Of a stretch of DNA of 64,000 bases, positions 22,561 to 35,511 are shown in pieces (position 1 is the stretch's first letter; each line of letters begins with the position of its first letter). This DNA is from Pseudisothecium myosuroides. Lineage: Eukaryota; Streptophyta; Bryopsida; Hypnales; Lembophyllaceae. The position numbers and the translations under genes are program-made. Where the stretch lies: NCBI GenBank assembly GCA_951799445.1, contig OX637296.1, positions 1,364,001-1,428,000 on the forward strand, in the 5' to 3' direction. Below the pieces are notes generated by a model. The model was not told the origin of the DNA, did not search any database, and worked only from the letters and a program-made list of their open reading frames with translations.

Positions 22561-25190
22561 CAACCTTGGTTTGACTGTGACTAGGTTTCTCCATTCCCTT
22601 TCAGACGTCTTTTTTGATGTCACCAAGCGGCACCGACTTTTCCTAATCATATGAAATTAACCCTCAAAATTCCATGACTAGGTTCTAGCAAAGAAAAAAA
22701 ATTCAAAATTGCCAATTTTATTGGAGAAAAAGAAGAAACTTTGAATGTTTTTCTTTTCCAAAATCCAGCAATAGAATCTTGCACTAAATTAACTAGTATA
22801 CTAGTGTGAGGATGTGTAGAAGAAATTCCACTTTAACCCTAGAATAACCCTAGAACAACGCCTCAGACCAAAGTGGTCCGATGGATGACAAAGAATCCTT
22901 TTGTATAAGACAAAAGAGGTATTGTTCATCCTTTTCCAAATCAAAAATTGATTGCGCAGTTGGTTTCAGAAGCCCATTTTTAAACTTCCAAATCTGTCCA
23001 TCCCTTAACCAAACTCCATAAAACTCAACAAAATTTATTGCTAACTAAACACCAAAATAGTGTAAAAACTCAAATCTTGGAGTTTGAGTTTTTTGAGAAA
23101 AGTAACTAGCCTCGTGTCTTTAGTAGGTAAAGGGGAGTAAAAAAAGTTCTAACTTTGACCTCATTCCAATTCGTATTCTCCTAGTACGCTGGTCAACTCC
23201 ACCGTAATCTTTAATTTTGTCAATTGGTGGGGAATCTCACCGGTTTCGACACTTTTGGCTATCAAAATATTTTGAAATTTATTGAAGAATTTTATTAGCA
23301 TAAAAAAGCTAGTCTAATTTTTAGTGAGAATTTATCGCAACCTGGGTAATTTTTAGGAATTTTTCATCATAAGTTTTGGTAGTTGATCGTCTGGAAGGGC
23401 ATCTTTTGCAAGTCAGAAGATTCCAAATTTTTTTATGGAACCTCTCATAAAATTCCCCAAAAAATGTGCAAGCTCTTATTCTTATTTTGCACAAAGGTCA
23501 AAGGAAAATCAAATTCCGCCTTCTCCTTTAAATTTCGATTACTAAAAAATCTTTCACATGGAAGGGAATCTTGGCACACTGATTTCACCGTTGAGTCCCA
23601 AATCTGATTTTTCCTTTTAGAATACCATATTCCATTTGCAAATTCCTCCTACGGGTTCATCTTGAGTTTGTAACTCTTGCAGGCCAACAATCGGGATTTT
23701 TGCTATTTCTTTGATATTATGGGGAAAGTGAAATTTATTTTTGGAAATGGACTTAGGACCTTAATGGTATTCCCTTGGACTAATTTTAGCCATAAGATGT
23801 CACATGTACCGTAGGTTTGGGCTAATGGGCCAGATTAGCCTTAATTCTATTATTCACCTAATTCTATTATTTTCCGTATTATAACCTATGTACAAGTGGG
23901 AATGAGGTTTATTTGGGAAAAAAAACCCTAAAAAAACCAAATGCTATATTGGCATGTGACATACCTATTTTGATTTTACACTCTTTGGAGGCTTTTTGTA
24001 TATAAAACTACACTCAAATTTGTGAAAAACGAAAAAACAAAAATTATGAGTCTCGAGTGACCAATTGGGAGCTCACACATACGTGGCCATATATAAACAT
24101 GTATAGGCTAAAGATGATTGACAAATTCCAACTTCAATGTTTTTAGTCACTTTACCTTAAATAGCCTCAACCAGTATAAATATGTTTTTTTGTCAAATTT
24201 AGGTTGAGCATGACAACGATTACACTGGGACCATTTAGAGTTTTTGAAGGTGTTGCGGCCCGGGGCTGCGGCATTGACCTTAAATGTTTGGAGTTCTGTA
24301 GACGCAAGGGCTTTCAATATAATGTTGTAGAGTTTCATACAAAAGTCCTCGAGTTCCGCTTTCAGCAAGTTTTAAATTGAAGCGCATTCACTTGAGGGTT
24401 TGATTAATTTTTCTAATCCAAAATGTAACATCATTGAAGTATATTAGAGTTGATTGTAAAGTTTGTTTTGTATTTTTTAACTGGTGTCAGAGGAAGGTTT
24501 AATTAAGAATAGTATAAAACAAACACGGCACTAAATTCCATCAGATTTGAGTGTTGGTGCTCTAGCGAGTTTTGACTTGGATTTTTCCAAATTTTGGCTT
24601 CTAGTCTTGCCTTGCACACATTTTACAATTAATTCTATTGTGCCAAAATTTGAAAGTGAAAAACTTCTCTGATTGTAAGATATTTTCCTTGAAATTTTGA
24701 AAATTTAGTTTTTTTTCATTACTTTAAACTTATGTAGTTCAATTTTTAATTTTTTTTCTAATAAATTATAAGGTGAGTACCCCCAAACTTGCTATTTTGT
24801 TACTATTATTAGATTCATCTAAATTTCATATTTTTTTGTAGGTAAGTGAAAGAAGGTTTTAATGCATTAAAGAACACGACATTTGAATCTTGTATATAAA
24901 TGTTATAAAGGATCAAAAAAATTTGAAATTTAGTTGGGAATCCATGAAAAAAAAATTCAACCTCCCCCCCTCAAAAACAAAAAGTTTTCTCATTTCCCTA
25001 CTTGCCCGCATTAGAAAAAAAAATTAGGCCTTTTGGAAGGCTGCTCTACAATCCTCTGAGGTCTCTTGACCACAGCTTACATTTTTTTTCATTTTAAGTT
25101 TAGTTTTTCTCCTACAGAGGCTCACCTTATTTTGCATTTTTAGAAGCTTATCAATGGCACAAAATCCAAGTCCAAGGTGTCAAATTATCA
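22561..25190. other. A+T-rich intergenic DNA with one dispersed repeat
   Basis: Bases 23160-23400 are a diverged copy of the repeat at 5990-6260. The rest has no recognised gene, RNA or terminal repeat. A 74-codon plus-strand frame near 23383 shows no motif. Confidence 0.45.
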
Positions 25191-25191
25191 A

Positions 25192-25388
25192 GGTTAAGGT
25201 TTAGGCATGGCTAACTTTGAAAATAATTTTCTTTCTAAGCACAACTAATTTTTTCTTCAAACTTCCATGGTAACATATAGTATGTTGCACACTTTAATTT
25301 TTGTATATCTACTTTTGAACTTTGTCCATTGATGCTTATGATATGGTTGTTTGAATGAAAATGTTTCAAATTTGTATTCAATTTTGCT
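25192..25388 (+). repeat. Dispersed repeat 'R7', partial copy
   Basis: The sequence from GGCATGGCTAACTTTGAAA to TGTTTGAATGAAAATGTTTC matches 36770-36970 in the same orientation, and matches the two flanks of the hairpin at 32752-33833 in the opposite orientation. Its nature is unknown. Confidence 0.75.
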
Positions 25389-26440
25389 ATATCAATATTT
25401 GTATCTATATTATAATATTTGTTTTTGCATTATTTAGATTGGATAGTGCATGCATAAAACAAATTGTGGTTAATCTTGACAAAGTGCCAATAAACTCCCC
25501 ACTTACTAGGAAGGACCAAAACACTACTCATGCGCCTATAGCATTGGTAACAGACTGCCAATTAAATTTTATCCCTAGGAATAAAGTGAAAATGTATGGT
25601 TTGTGAAATTGAATAATAAATAATAATACCCCCCATTTTATTCAAAAATTACAAGTGAATTTTTCCACAATACATTAGACTATTTGACCATTCCCTAGAT
25701 TTTGAACCCCTATACTATAGCCTTGACTATTTGTGATGTAGGCAAAATCTAGATTGCAGTAATGTTCCCAAATTTTTTTAATAAATATTATAATTAATAT
25801 AATTTCATTTACATAATATACCGTATACATCGCTATGACTTGGTTTTTTCACCACAAAATCGGGAGCAACCAAAATGTGTAGGAAAAAATTACGTTAAGT
25901 ACATAGTGAAATTTCAAATTGTTTTTATTGTTTTTTAATACTTTAACAATTTATTTTTACTCATTATTGTGTAAATGATGATAATGAAATACTCTTATAA
26001 AACTAATATAGATTTTTTACATTAGCAAACAATACATATGCTTATGTAATACAATTAGAATTTATGAATCAAACTTGTATAAAATCAAACAAGCTATATT
26101 TGACTTAGAAATGATGTGGGATGATTTGGCTGTAGAGTTAGTCGTTTATGAGGTAACTCCAAATGACCAATGCATTGAAGGCATTGAAGGCAGGCAAAGT
26201 TTTTAGTTGACATAAACATTAACCTCTAAAGTTTCATTGTCTCCTTGAGGAACAAATGAGTTTTAGACAGGTTCCTACAGTCTCAATATTTGTCATGATT
26301 TTTTAAATTTTTTTGTGAAGATTGAAAAATACATTATTTTTTGGGGAATATAATTTGTATATCAATTGGTGACGTGGAGCAAAATTTATGACACAACAAG
26401 CCCAAATTTTAGTTCATCAATTTTTTTTTAAAACCAAAAA
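25389..26440. other. A+T-rich intergenic DNA
   Basis: No gene or clear terminal repeat was seen. The right part may include badly decayed sequence of the TTAA-flanked element that continues at about 26440. Confidence 0.4.
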
Positions 26441-27794
26441 AAATTTAAATAAAAAACTTAAATTTTTTTTTATAGATTGCATTTTTATCTACATGTCAAG
26501 CTTTGATTCATTTCCTTTGAATTGTTAGAGTATGTGCTTGGGGGGTAGACCATGTGCAATAGAAAATGGCGTGAGATAAAAAATAGGGTCAATTTAATTT
26601 GTTGAAGGAAAAATTTATACTTTTGGTAAATCTACCATAGCATTGGTAATATGTGCTTAGTGCATTTATAAAAAAATAGGGTATGAAAAAAACCTTCATT
26701 TTTTAGTATAGTAGAAAAAAATAGGGTGTCAAACATTGAATATCCCTAAAATTCCTTAGTGGGTTCAATTTTCTAATTAATGGTTTGAGGTGGTGGATGG
26801 ACGATTTGTCCTGAACTTGAATTAACTTTTCATTAAGCGCTTTAACTTAACTTAATTTGATGGTTTAGGTGGGAAACAACTTTGATTTAAGCTGGAAGTT
26901 TCAATGGTACATTGTTGGTATTGTGTGTTGCATTGGTACATTTCCAATGTTATAGAAAATTTTTTGCTCACATTATTGCTTTTGCAATGTGTTCACATTC
27001 CTTTCGATATTCCATAGTTCTAAAATGTAGAAAAAAAAATAGGGTGCTAAAAAATAAACTCTCCTCCCATTTATAAAAAAAAATAAGGTGCTCATAAATA
27101 CATGCTGGTAGCTTTTTATCTACCAACACGGAGGGAGAAAAAGATGGGAGGGAGATAAATACCTCCGTATTAAATACCCCATTATTGCATGTGGTTTATA
27201 AAATTTTAGAGGTGTGACCCCCCTGAGAGTATGTGAAAGTTATGGACAATCTTGTTTTGAGGACAATCAAAGCATCTTCTTGAAAAAATAACTTGTAGGG
27301 TTCATTTTTTAACTTAATTTTTACAATTTGAAAAAAAAAAAAATTCTCAAATTTAAAATCTTTTGCTAGAAGAATCTCACCACTGAGATTAGTGTGTTCC
27401 AATTCCATCTTGGAGTTATTAGCGGTTTAGTTTTTCCTTCTATCTTGACCCTACTTCTACTTAACTATTTTTTAATGAGTCACAATTAAAGTTCTTTATT
27501 TGAATTTTTTTCCTAGATCTACAACTCAATACTTCAAAATAAAAAATTAGAAATTCAAAACGTTTTGTACAAAAATTTTACTTTAAGAAGATACAAAAAG
27601 CTTCCAAATCTAGTTAAGCAAAGTGCAAAAAACCTGTTTTTTTCACTTTAAATGCAAATATCTTGCAATCTATGGGATCAATTTTTTTGAAATTTCTTCC
27701 ACATATTTTTTTACTAATCTAGAATAAAATGAGTTTGTTTGTTTTTTCTAAGTTTAACAAAAGTTTGTTTGTTTTTTCCTAAAGTCCCAAGGAG
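26440..27794 (+). mobile_element. TTAA-family element, copy E6, diverged and interrupted
   Basis: The left part (about 26440-26536, with AAGCTTTGATTCATTTC) and right part (27236-27794, with AAAGTTATGGACAATCTTG and later blocks) together match the 922-base family. They are split by a hAT-like insertion at 26537-27227. The right end is GGAG followed by TTAA at 27795-27798. It is the most diverged recognisable long copy, and its left end could not be located. Confidence 0.75.
26537..27227 (-). mobile_element. hAT-like non-autonomous element, copy 2, 691 bases, perfect 8-base target duplication
   Basis: The octamer AGTATGTG lies directly outside both ends (26529-26536 and 27228-27235). Ends are CTTGGGGGGTAGACC and, inverted, CTCAGGGGGGTCACACC. 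The sequence is an inverted relative of 11983-12666, with the AAAAATAGGGT motif repeated near both ends. Eight-base duplications are typical of hAT transposons. No transposase frame is present, so it would rely on an element elsewhere. Confidence 0.85.
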
Positions 27795-27798
27795 TTAA

Positions 27799-28540
27799 AT
27801 AAAAAATTTAACAATTGTATAGGACAATGGATAGTTTTTTATTATGTGTATCATACATTGCATAACTTTATGTGTTTTAATGAACATAGAGTATTCAATA
27901 TCATTGAAGTGTTTAAATTTACAATTTGTAGAAAGTAATCATGTTTTCATGATTAATTCTTTGACAATGTTAGATTATATTTTAACCAATTTAAAGAACA
28001 TAAAATTTACATGCTCAAAACATAAATTGTATATTTGGTGAATGGAAAACATTGAAATGCCTTGTATTTGGTTTGAGAATTATTTATATAATTTGTTAAA
28101 ACTTGATTTTATCAACATATTTTATTTATGATGCTTAACATAATATTTTTGATGAAACTCTTCAACAATTGTAAAATATAAAAATCAAAATCTGCAACTT
28201 GAACATTTAATGCATGCAAAGACGAAAAGATTGGAGTTGATTCAATAAAAAGATAAAATTGTGATTCAAGAGAAAGCCAGAGGAGCCAAGCAGGCAAGGA
28301 GATAATTTACTGTCAGTTAAGAGCATGACCACTGTTACATGCAATGGGTTCAATATTCTTCAAATTTGGATGAAAAGTACTATGGTCCTTCACAATATTC
28401 TCGTCACACTTGATCCTTGCGTGTCAAGGAATTGCCCTTGAAATCACTATTCATCCGAAGTTTAGTTGCTTTATCCTTTATTCCACTTAATAAGTAGTCA
28501 TTCGACTATCTATGAATCGTGAAGGCCCTTCAAAATTAGA
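27799..28540. other. A+T-rich intergenic DNA
   Basis: No supported features; frames are short and compositionally biased. Confidence 0.45.
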
Positions 28541-29118
28541 TGGAAAATTCGAGTGTGCCAAGTTGGAAGTCAAACGGTGTGCTCTAAGTGCCGCGGGGTG
28601 GCCGCCTCGGCATTTCAGGGTTTAGAACCGCTCCAATATGAGATTATCCGTGCTCCTTGCTCCTTGCTCCTTGGGAGTATGAGACTATCCCCATCAGTCC
28701 TCCGTCCGCCTGTCTGTCATCGTTCCCTGAAACTCCCCCAAACCCACGGAAGTCCATCTGAACCCGTCGCACCAGCACACGCGGAATCGACATTTGTGGG
28801 GCGGTGCTCGACGTCGGGGCTCTGCTTTCAGTTCAGGTCGGCGTTGCAATCCCCCGCACTCTCCTGTTCTGGGTGCTTGGGGGTTGGGATGCAATCATCG
28901 CCATTGGAGGCTCGCGGTTGGAGATTGGAGAAAGCGAAGGCGCTTTCGGGGTTGTAAGAACGCATTGAATTTTCGTTGCAGTGGAGGGTTTCCACTTCTC
29001 TGTTTCGTGTGAAGAGCATTCCGTGTAGGGCAAGGTGCTGGACTGAGGATACCATTTTTCCTTACCGGAGGTTTGTTTCTCATTCGAAAACTTAAGGTGA
29101 CCTAGAGGGCTATCAATT
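28541..29118 (+). promoter_or_regulatory. 5' flank and probable 5' UTR of the tryptophan synthase beta gene
   Basis: G+C content rises abruptly at about 28.55 kb and stays high into the coding region. A TGCTCCT triplet repeat sits near 28653-28673. Open frames on both strands here have no homologous motif and are probably chance effects of composition. The transcription start is not visible. Confidence 0.5.
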
Positions 29119-31764
29119 ATGGCCATGTCGGCGGTGGCACCAGGCCAAGCGGCTAGCGCCATTGCTTCAGGTCAGGGGGTTGGTAAACCCTGGGCAGCGA
29201 AGGAAGCCAGAGCGTCGACGAAGGTGAACGCACTATTTTCTTCGCTGAATGCCCTGTCTTCTTCGATGAATGGGGCTGCGTGCGTGGTGGCACGCGACGT
29301 GGCTGGCAGGAAGGCGGCGCCTTCAGAGGCTTATGGGCGTCAGCAGCTGCGCTGCGCCCTGGCGGAAGAGGTGCACACAAGGGACCTAGACGATATTCGA
29401 ACGTACAAGGGATTCGAGCGCCCGGATTCCTTTGGGAGGTATGGTGTGTATGGAGGGAAGTACGTCCCTGAGACTCTCATGGCTGCTCTCTCCAATCTGG
29501 AGGTCGCATATCGTGCAACAATCAAGGATCCCGAATTCCAGGTTGGAATCATCCATCCATTCGTCTCGTCGTGCTGCCCTCTGCATGAGCTGTGGACGTC
29601 TTTTTATGTTTCTCTCTTGCAGAGGCGTCCCAATGCTGGAGCTGACAGTTATTATTATCATTATTATTTGGGTCTTACAGAAGGAGCTCAATGCCGTGCT
29701 GAAGGATTACGTGGGCAGGGAAACTCCGTTATATTTCGCGGAACGTCTTACGGAGCACTACAGACGTAACGGGAAAGGACCCCTGATTTACCTCAAGAGG
29801 GAGGATCTCAATCACACGGGCGCTCACAAGATCAACAATGCCATTGCCCAAGCGTTGTTGGCCAAGCGGATCGGAAAGAAGCGCATTATTGCTGAGACGG
29901 GGGCAGGCCAGCATGGTGTTGCTACTGCTACAGTGTGTGCTCGCTTCGGCCTGGAGTGTATCGTGTACATGGGTGCGCAGGATATGGAGAGGCAAGCCCT
30001 CAATGTATTCCGGATGCGTCTTCTTGGAGCTGAGGTATGATGTCTGTAGTGTAGGACGTGAAACTGAGATTGAATCGATCGATGGCAGTCTGCATTGCAA
30101 TTTTCTGTGCCCGTTCTCTGCACTCATCGGCTGGGGGGGCGGGGGGGGACTGAACAACATTTGTCACGCGTTTAATAATATACAGAAAGCTGTTGATAGA
30201 TGTTTGCTTCAGAAGGCTTGTCTTGATAGGTAGAGAAGGGAACTCTCGGATTTTTTGCGGTGCCCTTGTGACGTCACGTGTCGTGTCGGTCCGATCTTTT
30301 CTTGTGGTCCTGCCGTCTGGCAATGAAATGATGATAGTTTTGATTTCATGGAGGTTGGGTTCTGCTTGCAATGCAGGTGCGTTCTGTCACTTCTGGCACC
30401 GCTACTTTGAAGGATGCGACCTCGGAAGCTATTCGCGACTGGGTCACGAATGTGGAAACCACTCACTACATTCTGGGCTCTGTGGCCGGACCGCACCCGT
30501 ACCCGATGATTGTGCGAGATTTTCACGCCATGATTGGAACCGAGGTTCGACGGCAAGCCATGGAGAAGTGGGGCGGCAAGCCTGATGTTCTTCTTGCGTG
30601 CGTCGGGGGCGGCTCAAATGCCATGGGATTGTTTCACGAATTCGTTGAAGATGAGGACATACGTCTCATTGGTGTGGAAGCCGCTGGCTTCGGTACTCAT
30701 ACGGACAAACATGCTGCGACCTTGACCATGGGTGAAATCGGTGTTTTACATGGTGCCATGAGCTATGTGCTCCAGGATGCTGATGGCCAGATTATTGAAC
30801 CACATTCCATAAGTGCTGGGTAAGCCATTCTCGGAAATCCTTTGGGAATTGGTCATTCTGTACCGTTTGCATTCTATTGTTGGATAGTTGCTGCCCACAT
30901 TATTGGCTAATTTCATGGGTGGGGGTTTCGTGGGATTTCATAGTTTCCATCGACTTCAGAATTGGTAGTGTACGGAGTTAGGATTTGCGTCACGCCTCTT
31001 CACTAGTTCATTGCGCCGAGCTGTGTGGGTATCCTATTACTGGCGTTCCATGTATCATATATTGATCAGAATTTGTGGTGCTCAGGTTGGATTATCCAGG
31101 GGTTGGTCCAGAGCACAGTTTCCTCAAGGACGTGGGTCGCGCTGAATACTTTAGCGTGACTGACGATGACGCCCTGGAAGGTATGCAAATTAAAGCTCTC
31201 GTTATCATTTTACTTCTGCTGGCTATGCTGTTGTATGTAGTATGCTCATGTGTTTTAATGAATTTTGCACCTTACGATTACGTTGCATTGGAGACAAAGT
31301 TTAATGCAGAGTAATCTTTATAAGGTGCTTGACAGTTCATTCAGTTTGACATTTGGTCTACAATAATCGCACGATCAGAGTGATTCTGCGGATCGAGTAT
31401 GCCCTTCTGTAGACAATGCTTGTAAAATTGAGTTTGTCAGTGGGAACTTTTGGCACGAGTTTTGGAAATCATATCTGTCAAGTACTCTAATCCCTTTGAT
31501 TCATTCGAAGGGAATATCTGCAGATCAATTCTATTCTTGGTAATCTCATTGGTGACTTGAGGACTTTGTGTGGATGTTGCAGCATTCCAGAGGTTGTCCA
31601 AGCTGGAAGGCATCATCCCAGCGCTTGAGACATCGCACGCCCTGGCATTCTTGGAAACGCTTTGTCCTACACTAGCTGATGGCACACGAGTGGTCCTCAA
31701 TTGCAGTGGCCGTGGTGACAAAGATGTCAACAGCGTAGTTGGTTACTTGAAAGGGAAATACTGA
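29119..31764 (+). CDS. Tryptophan synthase beta chain, plastid precursor, 5 exons, 498 residues
   Basis: The last step of tryptophan synthesis: condenses indole with serine using pyridoxal phosphate, as a complex with the alpha chain, in the plastid. Exons: 29119-29541, 29681-30034, 30377-30819, 31086-31180, 31583-31764; all GT-AG and in phase. The first 75 or so residues are rich in Ser, Ala and Arg with few acids, as expected for a transit peptide. The mature part starts near [37 protein letters not shown] contains the cofactor lysine (Lys191). ETGAGQHG contains the catalytic glutamate (Glu213). The phosphate-binding loop is GGGSNAMG (about 336-343), and [15 protein letters not shown] is intact across the exon 3-4 junction. 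Length is normal for plants, and no damage is visible. This is the main plant type rather than the divergent second type, judged by motif fit. Confidence 0.96.
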
Positions 31765-32634
31765 ATTTCATCCAACAGGATGAACTTTTTTTTATATCAA
31801 GACACCTCCTTGTTCAGCCTGCATTCTTCCTCAATTTTTGTAGTGAGCATGTTCTGACTCTTGGGAGTCCAGGTAAGTACGGTAGATGTCTAGTCTTGAT
31901 AGGCTAATCAGTTGTCGACTAGGATTCAATCGGCTGTGAACAGAGACCACTCTGAAAATGCTGGATTCCTTGTAGCTGAAGAAAATTTACAAGCCCGTGA
32001 TGATATCTGAACGATGTAGCGCTTTCTAGAGGTACAGTGCATGTGGTTTCTTATAGAGTAAACTAACGATGTATCAGCGCGTTTGCCCTCAGTGGTCTTT
32101 TTGTCTTGCTTGCAAGCCTCGCGGCTTGTTACATTCCTTTGTTAGGATGGCCCAATTCCTTGTTTGCTCAAATGGTGTGTAATAGACCACCCGAATCATT
32201 TATTAATTGCCACAGTAAGCTGACCTTGTTATTCCGGTACTGAAGACCTTGTTTATTACTGCAATTTGGGAAACCGTCGATCCCTAAACGACCTAACAAG
32301 TTTCGCTTGTCAGGTCCATTTCTTGCTTGTGAAACGCGTGAGGGTGAGAGGATGTTTTGTGTCGTTTGGATTATTTCAGGGAGGTCTCTCGGATAGAAAA
32401 ACACATTTTTTGTCCACATTATTTTGGTGAATTTTTTTTTCTTTGAATTCAGTTTGGCAACTTTTCTTCATCTGAACTTTAGACATAAAAATGACTAATG
32501 AATGAATCTTATCCAGCGTAGTTTTACTTTTGGGTCTAGAGTGTGGAGTGTTGATTGAGTTCTTTTTCTTTTTATCCAAAAATTCACAGTATTTTTCAAT
32601 TTTCACAGAAAGATCTGAGATTTTTACAACTTAT
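31765..32634 (+). other. 3' flank of the tryptophan synthase beta gene
   Basis: Gene-like composition continues to about 32.4 kb and then becomes A+T-rich. The 3' UTR must lie here. No unambiguous polyadenylation site was chosen. Confidence 0.4.
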
Positions 32635-34225
32635 AGGAGATACAACTACTAATAAAACTGAGTACAAATCTGAAATGTTTTCTTTCAAACAACTATACCA
32701 TAAACGTCAATGAAAAAAGTCCAAAAGTAGATATACAAAAGTTGTAGTCTAGGTGAATGCAAGAAATACTTAAAGCGTTTTGTCACATCCTAGTTTTTGA
32801 TTTTTTTTTGGCCATAACTTTTGTGTTTTAGCTTCAAATGACTTAAAATTTATAGAAAAGCTACTCATAACCATTATACACCTTTTTCAATTTTTCAGGA
32901 TTTTTCAAAAATAATTTATTATTTTTAAACAGCCTTGATAATTTCTCACAATGGATGATTTAGGGGGGTTTTGCACTTTTTTTAACCCAAGAAAACGAAT
33001 TTTGAGCTGAAATTTGGAGAGAATTGTCTTCTAGTAGACTTATAGCTATTGTCCAAATGAATTTTAAAAGTACTTATTTTTATGTGGTGTACAAGTCCAC
33101 AAAAATAGCTTCTTTTGCATTTTTTTCAAAGGTATAAAACATTATTTTGGTGCATTTTTTGGTCATAACCCATCACCAAAAAGTTTTCTCAAATGGACAA
33201 TTTTTAGATTTTCTTTAAAAAAAAAAACTATTTTTTACAATTAAAAATGTCAAAAGTGGTATTTTCTTCACCAATTTTAGGGTAAATTTTATATCCAAAA
33301 TTCTAGTGAAGAAAATACCACTTTTGACATTTTTAATTGTAGAAAATAGTGGGTTTTTTTAAGAAAAATCTAAAAATTTTCCATTTGAGAAAACTTTTTG
33401 GGGATGGATTTTGACCAAAAAATGCACCAAAATAATGTTTCATACCTTTGAAAAAAATGCAAAAGAAGCTATTTTTGTGGACTTGTACACCACATAAAAA
33501 TAAGTATTTTTAAAATTCATTTGGACAATAGCTATAAGTCTACTAGAAGACAATTCTCTCCAAATTTCAGCTCAAAATTCGTTTTCTTGGGTTAAAAAAA
33601 GTGCAAAACCCCCCTAAATCATCCATTGTGAGAAATTATCAAGGCTGTTTAAAAATAGTAAATTATTTTTGAAAAATCCTGAAAAATTGGAAAAGGTGTA
33701 TAATGGTTATAAGTAGCTTTCCTATAAATTGTGAGTCATTTGGAGCTAAAACATAAAAGTTATGACCAAAAAAAAAATCAAAAACTAGGGTGTGAAAACG
33801 CAACAAATAGTACAACTGTTTCTTGCATTCACCCTCTGTGACATACTACACATTACCACAAAAGTTCGGAGGAAAAATTAGTTGTGATTTGAAAGAAAAT
33901 TCATTTCAAAGTTAGCCATGTTTAAAACTTGGTGTTGTTCACCATAATTTGGATTTCATTTCTTTTGTTGATTTTTTCATAGAGCTCCAAAAAAACTTTT
34001 TGTACCTTGGCATGTTGATGTGCATCATTTCAAATTGTTGTACACAAAAATTGAAAGAAATCAGCATTTATAGAATTCAAAGTATCAATAATTCTAACAA
34101 ACATGCAAATGATGTTGGTTCTCACAATATTTGAATTTTTTTTTTGAATTGAGAGCATGGGATTGCATTAGCCATTGTAGAGAAAGTAAAAGTTGCAACA
34201 TGGACCATTGTTATATCTTAATGCC
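32635..34225 (-). repeat. Dispersed repeat 'R7', inverted copy split by a hairpin element
   Basis: Bases 32635-32751 and 33833-34225 match consecutive parts of the uninterrupted copy at 36498-36990, in the opposite orientation. The break falls within the block TTGTAGTGTGCGACATAC of the intact copy, so the intervening hairpin inserted into an existing repeat. Confidence 0.85.
32752..33833. mobile_element. Fold-back element, copy B, about 520-base arms (1.08-kb hairpin)
   Basis: The left arm runs to about 33270 and the right arm starts at about 33307, with a loop of about 36 bases. Matching blocks include GGTGAATGCAAGAAA at the ends, TGTGGTGTACAAGTCCAC, and GTCAAAAGTGGTATTTTCTTC next to the loop. 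Arms are nearly identical, with a few small indels. The ends belong to the same family as 10386, 41368 and 47077. No protein is encoded. Very long, well-matched arms imply a recent origin or arm-to-arm correction. Confidence 0.9.
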
Positions 34226-34453
34226 CTCGCATTTAAAATATTTGTGGAATAGGGCAATACAATTCAATTTATATTTTACAACTGTACAACTTTGAATCTA
34301 ATTTTTTATTTAAAGATTAGAGTTTATGATGCATATAACTAGTCCAAAAAATCCATTTTTTTTATCATTCTCAATTTCATGCCCAAGGCCCTTTTTGAAC
34401 TTCTAGGAATTTGCTCTAAATTGAACAAAAAAAAAACATTTTGATACATTGTA

Positions 34454-35009
34454 CTCCCTCCGTCCCAAAATAAATCTATGGTTTCTAATTATACTTGTCC
34501 CAAATTAAATTTGACATTGGATCTCCACAACTTGAAGCTAGTTTAAACACCTGAAGCAAAGATGTCATACTCCAAAGGCTATATAGCAATTCAATTCCTA
34601 CAAAAGGAATTGAAACACAATCTCTAACCAACCAAAGGTGAAGAATTCATCCCAAAAGTGTACAAAAACTACTACTACCAAATCTCTTGTTGAAAATTTC
34701 CTTGAGTAGAATGAAAAGACATTGTTGAAATTGAATATAAAGGACATCAATGGACGTCACTGCATCAACTTTGCTTAGAGAATGAACAAAACTAATACCA
34801 TTGGAGAAGTTTCCAAAAGGGCAAAAATTTGTCACTTTCGCCGCCTATTTTCAACATGTGCCCCTTTACTGTTGACTTCCATTCTTTCACACCTAGTGGG
34901 CTTTAGTAGAAGCTACAAAACTATATAATCCCTTAAAATAATAGGAGCAATTCACATATTAATTTAGCCATTTTTAGGAAATTCCGGATTTATTTTGGGA
35001 CAGAGGGAG
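34454..35009. mobile_element. Stowaway-type (Tc1/mariner) MITE, 556 bases, TA target duplication
   Basis: The left end CTCCCTCCGTCCCAAAATAA and the reverse complement of the right end CTCCCTCTGTCCCAAAATAA agree at 19 of 20 positions. Both are flanked by TA (34452-34453 and 35010-35011). This terminal sequence is the classic signature of plant Stowaway elements. The length is above the usual range of 100-300 bases. No transposase is encoded. A minus-strand frame of 62 codons inside has no recognised motif. Confidence 0.92.
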
Positions 35010-35511
35010 TATCAATTGTTTTAACTTGTAACCGTACAAATTCAAACTGGACATGCAAGAGATCACAAAGGAAAAATTTATATATATATATCATCTATGG
35101 ATTGAAAGATTATAATAATTGATCACAAGGGTATTAAAATCATGTGAAGTCGTTCAATTCTCTTTTTGCATGCGAGATCTACAAAATTGGTCATCAAAAA
35201 AATATAAGGTTAAAGGGCCTAACATGCATAACCCCAATCAAATTATGGCTCTTCAAAATCTACTCTACACTTTTTTAAATGATTTTCTAATGTGATTTTT
35301 CCTCCAAGATCTAGTGTATTTAGACTCATTTCCAAGAGCCCTCAAAACTACAAAAAGTCAAGATTGCAATAGACATCCTTGCACATAATCTTGAATAGAA
35401 AAATCATAATCAATCATTTTTAAAACTGGATTTTGATGCTAAAATTAGACTTCAAAAAGAAATTTTTCAAAAATTATAAATTACTAAAAATAGCAATTTG
35501 GTTAGGTTTAA

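Noticed and set aside
28553..28957. A 134-codon plus-strand frame upstream of the tryptophan synthase gene
   Set aside because: No domain or conserved pattern; it lies in the G+C-rich 5' flank, with competing frames on both strands.
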